A program made the position numbers and the translations under genes. Under the pieces are notes generated by a model. It was given only the letters and a program-made list of their open reading frames with translations. It was not told the origin of the DNA and did no database searches. This document shows, piece after piece, positions 7,215 to 14,289 of a DNA stretch of 36,496 nucleotides. How positions within the stretch are numbered: position 1 is the stretch's first letter; each line of letters begins with the position of its first letter. Origin of the DNA: Pseudomonas sp. PB101 (lineage in GTDB: Bacteria > Pseudomonadota > Gammaproteobacteria > Pseudomonadales > Pseudomonadaceae); NCBI RefSeq assembly GCF_009764265.1, contig NZ_RWIR01000085.1, positions 1-36,496 of the forward strand, read 5' to 3'.

Positions 7215-7931
7215 GTGGCTATCCGCTATGGCAAAGGGCTGATGGGAGGCGCGCTGGTAATCGCCCTTCTGGCCCTGCTGATCCAATGGATCGGCATCAA
7301 CACGATCGAACACTACCGCGACGATTTGTTGTTTTACCTGCAAGCTCACCTGATTCTCGTCCTCGCGTCCATGCTGGCCGCCCTTGTCGTGGGCATTCCT
7401 GCCGGCATCCTCCTCAGCCGCCCGTCCATGGTCGGTCGCGCCGAGCGCTTCATGCAGTTCTTCAATATCGGCAACACCGTTCCGCCTCTGGCCGTCCTGG
7501 CCATCGCCTTGGGCATCCTCGGCATCGGCAGCGGTCCCGCCATCTTCGCCCTGTTCCTCGCCTCGTTGCTGCCCATCGTGCGCAACACTTACGAAGGCCT
7601 GAAAAACGTCCAGGGTTCGCTCAAGGAAGCTGCCACCGGCATCGGCATGACCCCGCGCCAGGTGTTGTGGAAAGTCGAATTGCCCAACGCCGTGCCGATC
7701 ATTATCGGTGGCGTGCGCGTGGCGCTGGCGATCAATGTCGGGACCGCGCCGCTGGCGTTCCTGATCGGCGCCAACAGTCTCGGCAGCCTGATCTTCCCCG
7801 GCATCGCCCTGAACAATCAGCCGCAACTGTTGCTCGGCGCCGCGTGTACCGCGCTGCTGGCCTTGTTGCTGGATGGACTGGTGACACTCGCCAGCCGTCT
7901 CTGGCTCGAACGCGGCTTGCGCCCGTCTTAA
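7215..7931 (+). CDS. Osmoprotectant (glycine betaine/choline/carnitine-type) ABC transporter permease, first copy
   Basis: This 238-residue inner-membrane permease belongs to the OpuB/OpuC/OsmU/YehW family of quaternary-amine importers. The first gene of a four-gene operon, it begins with GTG at 7215 after AAAGGAG, about 8 nt upstream. Several hydrophobic helices are visible: residues ~10-27, 45-67 (LILVLASMLAALVVGIPAGI), 85-105, and a C-terminal pair near 180-225. The EAA loop that contacts the ATPase reads EAATGIGMTPRQVLWKVELP. A gap of 20 nt separates it from the binding-protein gene. The exact substrate cannot be read from the sequence. Gene order permease-binding protein-permease-ATPase differs from the ATPase-first opuCABCD layout. 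Confidence 0.88.
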   Translation: MAIRYGKGLMGGALVIALLALLIQWIGINTIEHYRDDLLFYLQAHLILVLASMLAALVVGIPAGILLSRPSMVGRAERFMQFFNIGNTVPPLAVLAIALGILGIGSGPAIFALFLASLLPIVRNTYEGLKNVQGSLKEAATGIGMTPRQVLWKVELPNAVPIIIGGVRVALAINVGTAPLAFLIGANSLGSLIFPGIALNNQPQLLLGAACTALLALLLDGLVTLASRLWLERGLRPS

Positions 7932-7951
7932 GCCCCGGCAAAGGAATCGTC

Positions 7952-8845
7952 ATGAAAACATCAAGCTTTTTACTAGGCTGCGTCCTGCTGTGCGCAGGAT
8001 TTGCCCAGGCTGCGGAAAAACCGGTTATCCGCATCGGCGCCCGGGTGTTCACCGAACAGACCCTGCTGGCGGAAATCACCTCGCAGTACCTGCGCACCAA
8101 AGGTTACGAAGTGCAAGTGACCGGTGGTCTGGGCAGCAACCTGGCCCGCAGCGCCCATGAAAGCGGCCAGCTGGACATGCTCTGGGAATACACCGGCGTT
8201 TCGCTGGTGGCCTACAACCACGTCACTGAAAAACTCGACAGCGAACAGTCCTACGCCCGGGTGAAAGAACTCGACGCGAAAAAAGGCCTGGTCTGGCTCA
8301 CTCCGTCGAAATTCAGCAATACCTACGCCCTCGCCCTGCCGAAGAACGTCGCGGACCAATACCCGCAGATCAACACCATCAGCGAGCTGAACACGGTGCT
8401 GCGCAAAGAAGCCAAGACCAACAATCTGGTGGCGCTGGATACCGAGTTCGCCAACCGCTCGGACGGACTGGATGGCATGGTCAAGCTGTACGACATGAAC
8501 CTGACCCGCAAGAACATCCGCCAGATGGACGCCGGGTTGGTCTACACCGCACTGCGCAACGGCCAGGTGTTTGCCGGCCTGGTCTACACCACCGACGGTC
8601 GCCTCAACGCTTTCAAGTTGAAACTGCTGGAAGACGACAAGCATTACTTCCCCGACTACACCGCAGCGCCCGTGGTGCGCCAGGCCTACCTCGATGCGCA
8701 TCCGCAACTGGTCGAACAACTCAAGCCGCTGGCCGAACTGTTCGACGACAACACCATGCGCGAGCTCAACGCGCGGGTCGATGTCGATCACCAGAGCCCT
8801 TCAACCGTTGCCGCCGATTTCCTGCGCCAACACCCGATCAATTAA
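7952..8845 (+). CDS. Osmoprotectant ABC transporter substrate-binding protein
   Basis: This is the periplasmic binding protein of the same transporter, 297 residues, OpuAC/QAT family. The open frame extends far upstream, but ATG at 7952 has AAGGA about 6 nt before it and begins a good signal peptide, MKTSSFLLGC...CAGFAQA with cleavage before AEKPVIRIG. Family hallmarks follow: VRIG/ARVFTEQTLLAEITSQYL, GGLGSNLARSAHESGQLDMLWEYTG, and a later DRFxN-type stretch (LVALDTEFANRSDGLDGM). Cys10 lies too early in the signal for a lipoprotein. The aromatic cage residues that would define betaine or choline binding cannot be assigned without alignment. The next permease starts 12 nt past its stop. Confidence 0.9.
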   Translation: MKTSSFLLGCVLLCAGFAQAAEKPVIRIGARVFTEQTLLAEITSQYLRTKGYEVQVTGGLGSNLARSAHESGQLDMLWEYTGVSLVAYNHVTEKLDSEQSYARVKELDAKKGLVWLTPSKFSNTYALALPKNVADQYPQINTISELNTVLRKEAKTNNLVALDTEFANRSDGLDGMVKLYDMNLTRKNIRQMDAGLVYTALRNGQVFAGLVYTTDGRLNAFKLKLLEDDKHYFPDYTAAPVVRQAYLDAHPQLVEQLKPLAELFDDNTMRELNARVDVDHQSPSTVAADFLRQHPIN

Positions 8846-8857
8846 GGAGGAAAAGTC

Positions 8858-9511
8858 ATGGAATTCCTGAACGCCTTTTCCCATCTCGACTGGCCACTGG
8901 TCCTGCATCTGACGAGGCAACACATCACCCTCGTCGGTATTGCCGTGACCCTGGCGATTCTGGTCGGTGTGCCGCTGGGCATTTTGATGACGCGCTTCCC
9001 GAGCCTCGCTGGCCCCTTGCAGGCCAGCGCCACGGTGCTGCTGACCGTGCCGTCGATTGCCCTGTTCGGCCTGCTGCTGCCGTTCTACTCCAAGTTCGGT
9101 CAGGGCCTCGGTCCGATGCCGGCGATCACCGCCGTGTTCCTCTACTCGCTGCTGCCGATCATGCGTAACACCTACCTCGCGCTGACCAGTGTCGAACCGG
9201 GCATCCGCGAAGCCGCGCGCGGCATCGGCATGACCTTCGGCCAACGCCTGCGCATGGTCGAGCTGCCCATCGCCGTGCCGGTGATCCTCGCCGGCGTACG
9301 CACCGCCGTGGTCATGAACATCGGCGTCATGACCATCGCCGCCACCATCGGCGCCGGCGGCCTGGGCGTGCTCATCCTCGCTTCCATCAGCCGCAGCGAC
9401 ATGTCGATGCTGATTGTCGGCGCCGTGCTGGTCAGTGTGCTGGCGATCATCGCCGACCTCATGCTGCAAGTGCTGCAACGCTCGTTGACTCCAAAAGGAC
9501 TCCTGAAATGA
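8858..9511 (+). CDS. Osmoprotectant ABC transporter permease, second copy
   Basis: This is the second inner-membrane permease of the operon, 217 residues. ATG at 8858 follows AAGGAGG by 8 nt. Membrane helices are visible near 22-45 (HITLVGIAVTLAILVGVPLGIL), 55-77, 85-110 and 155-200. The EAA loop is EAARGIGMTFGQRLRMVELP, clearly paralogous to that of the first permease (EAATGIGMTPRQVLWKVELP), so the pore is a heterodimer. Its stop codon overlaps the start of the ATPase gene (ATGA at 9508-9511), a sign of translational coupling. Confidence 0.9.
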   Translation: MEFLNAFSHLDWPLVLHLTRQHITLVGIAVTLAILVGVPLGILMTRFPSLAGPLQASATVLLTVPSIALFGLLLPFYSKFGQGLGPMPAITAVFLYSLLPIMRNTYLALTSVEPGIREAARGIGMTFGQRLRMVELPIAVPVILAGVRTAVVMNIGVMTIAATIGAGGLGVLILASISRSDMSMLIVGAVLVSVLAIIADLMLQVLQRSLTPKGLLK

Positions 9512-10665
9512 TCGAACTTCAAAACCTCGGCAAGACCTTCCAAAGCAACGGCAAAGACGTGAAAGCCGTGGACTCGGTGAGCCTGACCGTCAATGAAGGC
9601 GAAATCTGTGTGTTCCTCGGGCCATCGGGTTGCGGCAAGAGCACCACGCTGAAAATGATCAACCGCCTGATCAAGCCGACCTCGGGCAAGATCCTGATCA
9701 ACGGCGAAGACACCACCGGCCTCGACGAAGTGACGCTGCGCCGCAACATCGGCTACGTGATCCAGCAGATCGGCCTGTTCCCGAACATGACCATCGAGGA
9801 GAACATCGTGGTCGTGCCGAAGCTGCTCGGCTGGGACAAGCAGAAGTGCCACGACCGCGCCCGCGAATTGATGAGCATGATCAAGCTCGAACCCAAGCAG
9901 TATCTGCATCGCTATCCACGGGAGTTGTCCGGTGGCCAGCAGCAGCGGATCGGCGTGATTCGCGCACTGGCGGCCGATGCGCCGCTGTTGCTGATGGACG
10001 AACCGTTCGGCGCGGTCGACCCGATCAACCGCGAGATGATCCAGAACGAGTTCTTCGAAATGCAGCGGGCGCTGAACAAGACCGTGATCATGGTCAGCCA
10101 TGACATCGATGAGGCGATCAAGCTTGGCGACAAGATCGCGATCTTCCGCGCCGGCAAGCTGTTGCAGATCGATCACCCGGACACGCTGCTCGCGCATCCG
10201 GCGGATGAATTCGTCAGCAACTTCGTCGGCCAGGACAGCACGCTCAAACGCCTGTTGCTGGTGAAGGCCGAAGACGCGGCGGACAACGCGCCCTCCGTCA
10301 GCCCGCAAACCCCGGTGGCCGAAGCGCTGGAGTTGATGGATGAACACGACCGCCGTTACGTGGTGGTGACCTGCACCGAGAACAAAGCCCTGGGTTATGT
10401 AAGACGTCGCGACCTGCACCGTCAGACCGGTACCTGTGCGCAGTACCAACGCGAGTTCAACGCCACGGCAGCGTACGACGAGCATTTGCGCATCCTGCTG
10501 TCGCGCATGTACGAGTTCAACAGGGCGTGGTTGCCGGTGATGGATGCCGAGCGGGTGTTTTTGGGAGAGGTGACACAGGAGTCGATTGCGGCTTATTTGA
10601 GCTCAGGCCGGTCGCGGGGGATGAAGACCAGCATCGTGTCACCGGCCGAAGCGGTCATCAGTTAA
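9508..10665 (+). CDS. Osmoprotectant ABC transporter ATP-binding protein with C-terminal CBS region
   Basis: This 385-residue ATPase drives the transporter. Walker A is GPSGCGKST (38-46, Lys44), the Q-loop VIQQIGLF, the signature LSGGQQQ (140-146), Walker B LLLMDEP (160-166) and the H-loop His198. Residues ~255-375 form a CBS-type regulatory region (PVAEALELMDEHDRRYVVV, then ALGYVRRRDL and a second half ending VFLGEVTQESIAAYL). In OpuA-type transporters, CBS domains sense ionic strength or nucleotides and gate transport, so a similar role is likely here. Its ATG overlaps the upstream permease stop. It is the last gene of the operon and is followed directly by a REPIN, with no classical T-tract terminator. 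Confidence 0.93.
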   Translation: MIELQNLGKTFQSNGKDVKAVDSVSLTVNEGEICVFLGPSGCGKSTTLKMINRLIKPTSGKILINGEDTTGLDEVTLRRNIGYVIQQIGLFPNMTIEENIVVVPKLLGWDKQKCHDRARELMSMIKLEPKQYLHRYPRELSGGQQQRIGVIRALAADAPLLLMDEPFGAVDPINREMIQNEFFEMQRALNKTVIMVSHDIDEAIKLGDKIAIFRAGKLLQIDHPDTLLAHPADEFVSNFVGQDSTLKRLLLVKAEDAADNAPSVSPQTPVAEALELMDEHDRRYVVVTCTENKALGYVRRRDLHRQTGTCAQYQREFNATAAYDEHLRILLSRMYEFNRAWLPVMDAERVFLGEVTQESIAAYLSSGRSRGMKTSIVSPAEAVIS

Positions 10666-10675
10666 GACTCTAAAT

Positions 10676-10766
10676 CTGTAGGAGCCGGCTTGCTGGCGAT
10701 AGCGGTAGGCCAGACGATAGGGATTTCATCTGCAAAATCGCTTTCGCCAGCAAGCCGGCTCCTACA
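10676..10766. repeat. Paired REP element (REPIN-like), GCCGGCTTGCTGGC type
   Basis: This is a variant class. The left arm is CTGTAGGAGCCGGCTTGCTG... from 10676 and the right arm is CGCCAGCAAGCCGGCTCCTA up to about 10766. The core differs from the GCGAGC type and the difference is mirrored in both arms. It begins 11 nt past the stop of the transporter ATPase. Confidence 0.88.
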
Positions 10767-11314
10767 AATGTCGTTGTTGGCCATTTTTTTTGTGATGAAC
10801 AGACCGGAAAAAAATATCAACACGCCCTGCGACACAAACCACACATAAACACCTGTCACAAAAGCCAAAAAACGCCCCGAAACGACCTTCTCGAGGCAAA
10901 CTTCGCCCATATTGTCGCCATCGTACTTCCTAGCGACTTAGCGCACAAAAGCATCGAACGTGCAGGTATTTTTAACACTTCAGAATTCTTCGGGAACATC
11001 CGACTGTCATCTGAGTCGGTTACAACGAGTGAAGAACGTAACGCACGTCAGAAGCGTGCAAAAACGCGACATTTTTTGTTGATCTCAAGCCCCTCACGCC
11101 CTAAAGTTCGCGCCGAACGTCCATGCTGGAAACGATCCATCCGGCTCAAGTACTGACGACGAGACAGCAAGGCCAAGGGAAAGCTGCACTTCCCATGGCC
11201 TTTTTGCTTTCGGCGACATGCCTTGGGAAGTAGGCGAACCAAAGTGGGGATACGGAGGACGTTCATTTGCACCCATTGATCAAATTAGTTTGCCCTTAGG
11301 TAGGAGTTCCCAGC
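10767..11314. other. Long leader/intergenic region upstream of speC
   Basis: Nearly 550 bp without a convincing gene. It contains an intrinsic-terminator-like hairpin at 11169-11205, about 110 bp before speC. A possible weak promoter lies upstream of it (TTGATC 11079-11084, 18-nt spacer, TAAAGT 11102-11107). Together they would give an RNA of about 95 nt, either a small RNA or an attenuated speC leader. A 36-codon ATG frame (11123-11233) overlaps the hairpin but has no ribosome-binding site. The rest, 10770-11075, is AT-rich and uncharacterised. Confidence 0.4.
11169..11205 (+). terminator. Intrinsic-terminator-like hairpin in the speC leader
   Basis: A 13-bp stem with one mismatch, AAGGCCAAGGGAA (11169-11181) and TTCCCATGGCCTT (11190-11202), surrounds an 8-nt loop and runs into a T-tract (TTTTT, then GCTTT). 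It faces speC and lies 110 bp upstream of its start. It either ends a small upstream RNA or acts as an attenuator. Confidence 0.55.
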
Positions 11315-12478
11315 ATGTCGATCAACGTCGAAGATTATTTCGCGCGCGCCACTTTTGACAAAATGAAGGCGTTCGCCGACAAGCAAGAAACCCCGTTCGT
11401 GGTGATCGACACCGCGATGATCAGCCAGGCCTACGATGACCTGCGCGCCGGTTTCGAATTCGCCAAAGTTTATTACGCGGTCAAGGCCAACCCTGCCGTC
11501 GAGATCATCGACCTGTTGAAAGACAAGGGTTCGAGCTTCGACATCGCCTCGATCTACGAGCTGGACAAGGTCATGGACCGCGGCGTCAGCGCCGACCGAA
11601 TCAGCTACGGCAACACCATCAAGAAATCCAAGGACATCCGTTACTTCTACGAGAAGGGCGTGCGCCTGTTCTCCACCGACTCCGAAGCCGACCTGCGCAA
11701 CATCGCCAAGGCCGCTCCGGGCTCGAAAGTCTACGTACGTATCCTGACCGAAGGCTCGACCACTGCCGACTGGCCACTGTCGCGCAAATTCGGCTGCCAG
11801 ACCGACATGGCCATGGACCTGCTGATCCTCGCCCGCGACCTGGGCCTGGTGCCTTACGGCATCTCCTTCCACGTCGGCTCGCAGCAGCGCGACATCAGCG
11901 TCTGGGACGCAGCGATCGCCAAGGTCAAAGTGATCTTCGAACGCCTGAAGGAAGAAGACGGCATCCACCTGAAGCTGATCAACATGGGCGGCGGCTTCCC
12001 GGCCAACTACATCACCCGCACCAACAGCCTGGAAACCTACGCTGAAGAAATCATCCGTTTCCTCAAGGAAGACTTCGGTGACGATCTGCCGGAAATCATC
12101 CTGGAACCTGGCCGTTCGTTGATCGCCAACGCCGGCATCCTGGTCAGCGAAGTGGTACTGGTTGCGCGTAAATCCCGCACCGCCGTCGAGCGTTGGGTGT
12201 ACACGGATGTGGGTAAATTCTCCGGCCTGATCGAAACCATGGACGAAGCCATCAAGTTCCCGATCTGGACCGAGAAAAAAGGCGAGATGGAAGAAGTGGT
12301 CATCGCCGGCCCGACCTGTGACAGCGCCGACATCATGTACGAAAACTACAAGTACGGCCTGCCGCTGAACCTGGCCATCGGTGATCGCCTGTACTGGCTG
12401 TCGACCGGTGCGTACACCACCAGCTACAGCGCCGTCGAGTTCAATGGCTTCCCGCCGCTGAAGTCGTTCTACGTGTAA
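11315..12478 (+). CDS. speC: Ornithine decarboxylase (fold-III, PLP-dependent)
   Basis: It converts ornithine to putrescine, an entry point to polyamine synthesis. The 387-residue protein belongs to the alanine-racemase-fold (eukaryotic-type) group, not the long E. coli SpeC type. The PLP lysine is Lys57 in YYAVKANP. His187 lies in ISFHVGSQ, the glycine loop is NMGGGFP, EPGRS binds the PLP phosphate, and the catalytic Cys336 lies in GPTCDSAD. ATG 11315 is preceded by TAGGAG at 8 nt. The gene stands alone, with a strong terminator at 12497-12527. Some family members also accept lysine, which cannot be judged here. Placement near piu and ampDE genes agrees, from memory, with P. aeruginosa PA4519. 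Confidence 0.94.
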   Translation: MSINVEDYFARATFDKMKAFADKQETPFVVIDTAMISQAYDDLRAGFEFAKVYYAVKANPAVEIIDLLKDKGSSFDIASIYELDKVMDRGVSADRISYGNTIKKSKDIRYFYEKGVRLFSTDSEADLRNIAKAAPGSKVYVRILTEGSTTADWPLSRKFGCQTDMAMDLLILARDLGLVPYGISFHVGSQQRDISVWDAAIAKVKVIFERLKEEDGIHLKLINMGGGFPANYITRTNSLETYAEEIIRFLKEDFGDDLPEIILEPGRSLIANAGILVSEVVLVARKSRTAVERWVYTDVGKFSGLIETMDEAIKFPIWTEKKGEMEEVVIAGPTCDSADIMYENYKYGLPLNLAIGDRLYWLSTGAYTTSYSAVEFNGFPPLKSFYV

Positions 12479-12496
12479 ATACACCACGCTGAAAAC

Positions 12497-12527
12497 AAAA
12501 AGCCCATGACGCGTCATGGGCTTTTTT
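12497..12527. terminator. speC terminator
   Basis: A perfect palindrome, AAGCCCATGAC/GCGTCATGGGCTT, is flanked by an A-run on the left and TTTTTT on the right. It lies 19 nt past the speC stop. The symmetry means it may also stop leftward transcripts from the Sel1/piuC unit. Confidence 0.85.
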
Positions 12528-12544
12528 GTTTTCTACGCACATCC

Positions 12545-12635
12545 CTGTGGGAGCGAGCTTGCTCGCGATGGCGATAGGTCAGTCAGCATTGATGTTGAAT
12601 GTCATGACGTCATCGCGAGCAAGCTCGCTCCCACA
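12545..12635. repeat. Paired REP element (REPIN-like), GTGGGAGCGAGC variant
   Basis: The left arm is CTGTGGGAGCGAGCTTGCTC from 12545. The right arm, ATCGCGAGCAAGCTCGCTCC, runs to CACA near 12635. The A-to-G change in the outer stem (TGTGGGAGC instead of TGTAGGAGC) is matched in the other arm (GCTCCCACA). It lies between convergent speC and the Sel1-repeat gene, ending about 6 nt from the latter's stop. Confidence 0.9.
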
Positions 12636-12640
12636 AAGGC

Positions 12641-13402
12641 TCAAGAGACTCGGGTTAATTCGACGACTCGATGATGGAATTCGTGGGCCAGCGCCTGAAT
12701 CCTCGGATCGGTCGCGCCCATCAACGCCTGACTCGCCACCCGCAAAAAATTCAGGTTGCCACCGGCCAACGCCTTGCGCAGCCAGACCAATGCATCCTCG
12801 ATATTCCCTTCGCCGGTCAACACCGCCGCAAAGCTGAACTGCCCGCGAAAATCCCCGCCCTCGGCCGAACGTCGATACCAGTTACGAGCCGCCGCCGGAT
12901 CCGCCGGACAGACCCGCCCTTCTTCCAGATACCGTCCCAACAGATTCATCGATTTCGCATGACCCAACTCAGCTGCACGGCGATAGAGATTCAGCGCTTG
13001 AAGCGGATCCTCAACCACCCCGCGCCCGGTCGCCAGCAGATTGGCGTAGTTGTACATCGCCCAATCCAGCCCGGCCTGCGCCGCAACTCGATAATGCCGT
13101 GCGGCAAGCGATGGATCGGCAACACAACCCCAGCCGTGTTCATGACAACGCCCGAGCATGTTGCGCGCCATCAGGTGCCCCTGGTTCGCGGCGATGCCGA
13201 ACCAGCGCAGCGCCAGCGGCTGGTCCCGGGCGATGCCCTGGCCGTCGAGCAAAATCTGCCCGAGCAAGGCCTGGGCTTCGACCTCCCCTTCACGTGCAGC
13301 GATCAGGATGGCCTGGGCCGCGCGGGCCGGGCTTTCGTCGAGCATCGCGCGCAGGCGCTCGCCGTCGAGCATTTCCTCGCGGCGTAAACGAAAATCCGCC
13401 AC
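12641..13402 (-). CDS. Sel1-like repeat (tetratricopeptide-type) protein linked to piuC
   Basis: A 253-residue protein made of about five Sel1-like repeats of ~36 residues, for example EAQALLGQILLDGQGI, then ARNMLGRCHEHGWGC, WAMYNYANLLATGRGV, KSMNLLGRYLEEGRVC and a degenerate fifth. Sel1 repeats form helical scaffolds for protein-protein contact. No signal peptide is seen, so it is probably cytoplasmic. The start is GTG at 13402, immediately after the piuC stop codon (TAAGTG), with GAGG about 6-8 nt upstream. The zero gap indicates translational coupling to piuC and fits iron-starvation co-expression. Its role is unknown. From memory, P. aeruginosa has an equivalent next to piuC (PA4516). Confidence 0.88.
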   Translation of the reverse strand: MADFRLRREEMLDGERLRAMLDESPARAAQAILIAAREGEVEAQALLGQILLDGQGIARDQPLALRWFGIAANQGHLMARNMLGRCHEHGWGCVADPSLAARHYRVAAQAGLDWAMYNYANLLATGRGVVEDPLQALNLYRRAAELGHAKSMNLLGRYLEEGRVCPADPAAARNWYRRSAEGGDFRGQFSFAAVLTGEGNIEDALVWLRKALAGGNLNFLRVASQALMGATDPRIQALAHEFHHRVVELTRVS

Positions 13403-14083
13403 TTACACCTCGACCCAGCGACGCAACAGGTTGTGATACGTACCGGTCAGGCGAATCAGCGATGGATGATCAGGCACATCACGGGTCAGTTGCTGGATGG
13501 CCCCATCCATCTCGAACAACAGGGCACGCTGGCTGTCTTCGCGCACCAGGCTTTGGGTCCAGAAAAACGAGGCGAATCGCGTTCCGCGTGTCACCGCGTT
13601 GACCTTGTGCAGGCTGGTGCCGGGGTACAGCACCATGTCACCGGCAGGCAATTTCACCCGCTGGGTGCCGAAGGTGTCCTGGATTTCGAGCTCGCCGCCG
13701 TCGTAATCCTCGGGCTCGCTGAAGAACAGCGTCGCGGACAGATCCGTACGCACCCGCTCGATGCTGCCTTGGGGCTGACGCACCGCGTTGTCGATATGGA
13801 AATCGAAGCTGCCCCCGGCGGTGTAACAGTTCACCAGCGGCGGAAAAACCTTGTGCGGCAGCGCAGCCGACATGAACAGCGGATTTTTCCACAGCCGCTC
13901 CAGCATCGCCGCGCCAATCTCCTTGGCCAGCGGATGCCCTTCAGGCAACTGCAGATTGTGTTTGGCCTTGGCCGACTGGTAGCCGGCGGTGACCTTGCCA
14001 TCGGCCCAGTCTGCCTGCTGCAGAACCTCGCGAATGCGCTGCACCTCGTCTTTTGCGAACAGGCCGGGAATGTGCAGCAGCAT
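13403..14083 (-). CDS. piuC: PKHD-type Fe(II)/2-oxoglutarate-dependent hydroxylase PiuC
   Basis: This 226-residue dioxygenase belongs to the PKHD (prolyl-4-hydroxylase-like) family that accompanies TonB-dependent siderophore receptors. The iron ligands are His96 and Asp98 in SFDFHIDNA and His159 in YPGTSLHKVN. Arg169 in TRGTRF should bind 2-oxoglutarate. The N-terminal MLLHIPGLFAKDEVQRI is typical. ATG 14083 has AGGTG about 8 nt upstream. It is read divergently from piuA across 206 bp containing a Fur-box-like site. The physiological substrate of PiuC is not known to me. Mutations in piuC/piuA are associated with altered uptake of siderophore-conjugated beta-lactams in P. aeruginosa. Confidence 0.93.
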   Translation of the reverse strand: MLLHIPGLFAKDEVQRIREVLQQADWADGKVTAGYQSAKAKHNLQLPEGHPLAKEIGAAMLERLWKNPLFMSAALPHKVFPPLVNCYTAGGSFDFHIDNAVRQPQGSIERVRTDLSATLFFSEPEDYDGGELEIQDTFGTQRVKLPAGDMVLYPGTSLHKVNAVTRGTRFASFFWTQSLVREDSQRALLFEMDGAIQQLTRDVPDHPSLIRLTGTYHNLLRRWVEV

Positions 14084-14113
14084 GACAAGACACCTGAAAA
14101 CAAAGGGACGTCA

Positions 14114-14142
14114 ATGGTATTGATTCTTATTGCCAATGTAAA
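14114..14142 (-). promoter_or_regulatory. piuC promoter with overlapping Fur-box-like site
   Basis: On the minus strand TTTACA (14137-14142, 5/6), a 17-nt spacer and TACCAT (14114-14119, 4/6) form a sigma-70-like promoter. The 19-bp sequence GGCAATAAGAATCAATACC (14134 down to 14116) matches the Fur consensus GATAATGATAATCATTATC at 13 of 19 positions by eye. It covers the spacer and -10 box, the classical arrangement for Fur repression by iron. Confidence 0.62.
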
Positions 14143-14226
14143 ACCCGGCAGACGAATGAGTCAGCAAAAACCGTAAGGGTAAATTGTAAAGAATGTAAAT
14201 TCAGTGCGAATAGTAATGTTTCGCAA

Positions 14227-14255
14227 TTGTTACGAATACGTATTTACCCTATATT
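14227..14255 (+). promoter_or_regulatory. piuA sigma-70-type promoter
   Basis: TTGTTA (14227-14232), a 17-nt spacer and TATATT (14250-14255) form a good sigma-70 promoter 35 bp before the piuA ATG. A loose inverted repeat, TGCGAA...TTTCGCA (about 14204-14225), lies just upstream and might be an operator. A convincing second Fur box was not found. Confidence 0.55.
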
Positions 14256-14289
14256 CCGCCGCCTCAAATCCTTGGGGAGGGGAATTCAA

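Noticed and set aside
11123..11233. 36-codon leader-peptide frame before speC
   Set aside because: No Shine-Dalgarno sequence and no run of ornithine-sensing type residues; kept only as part of the attenuator idea.
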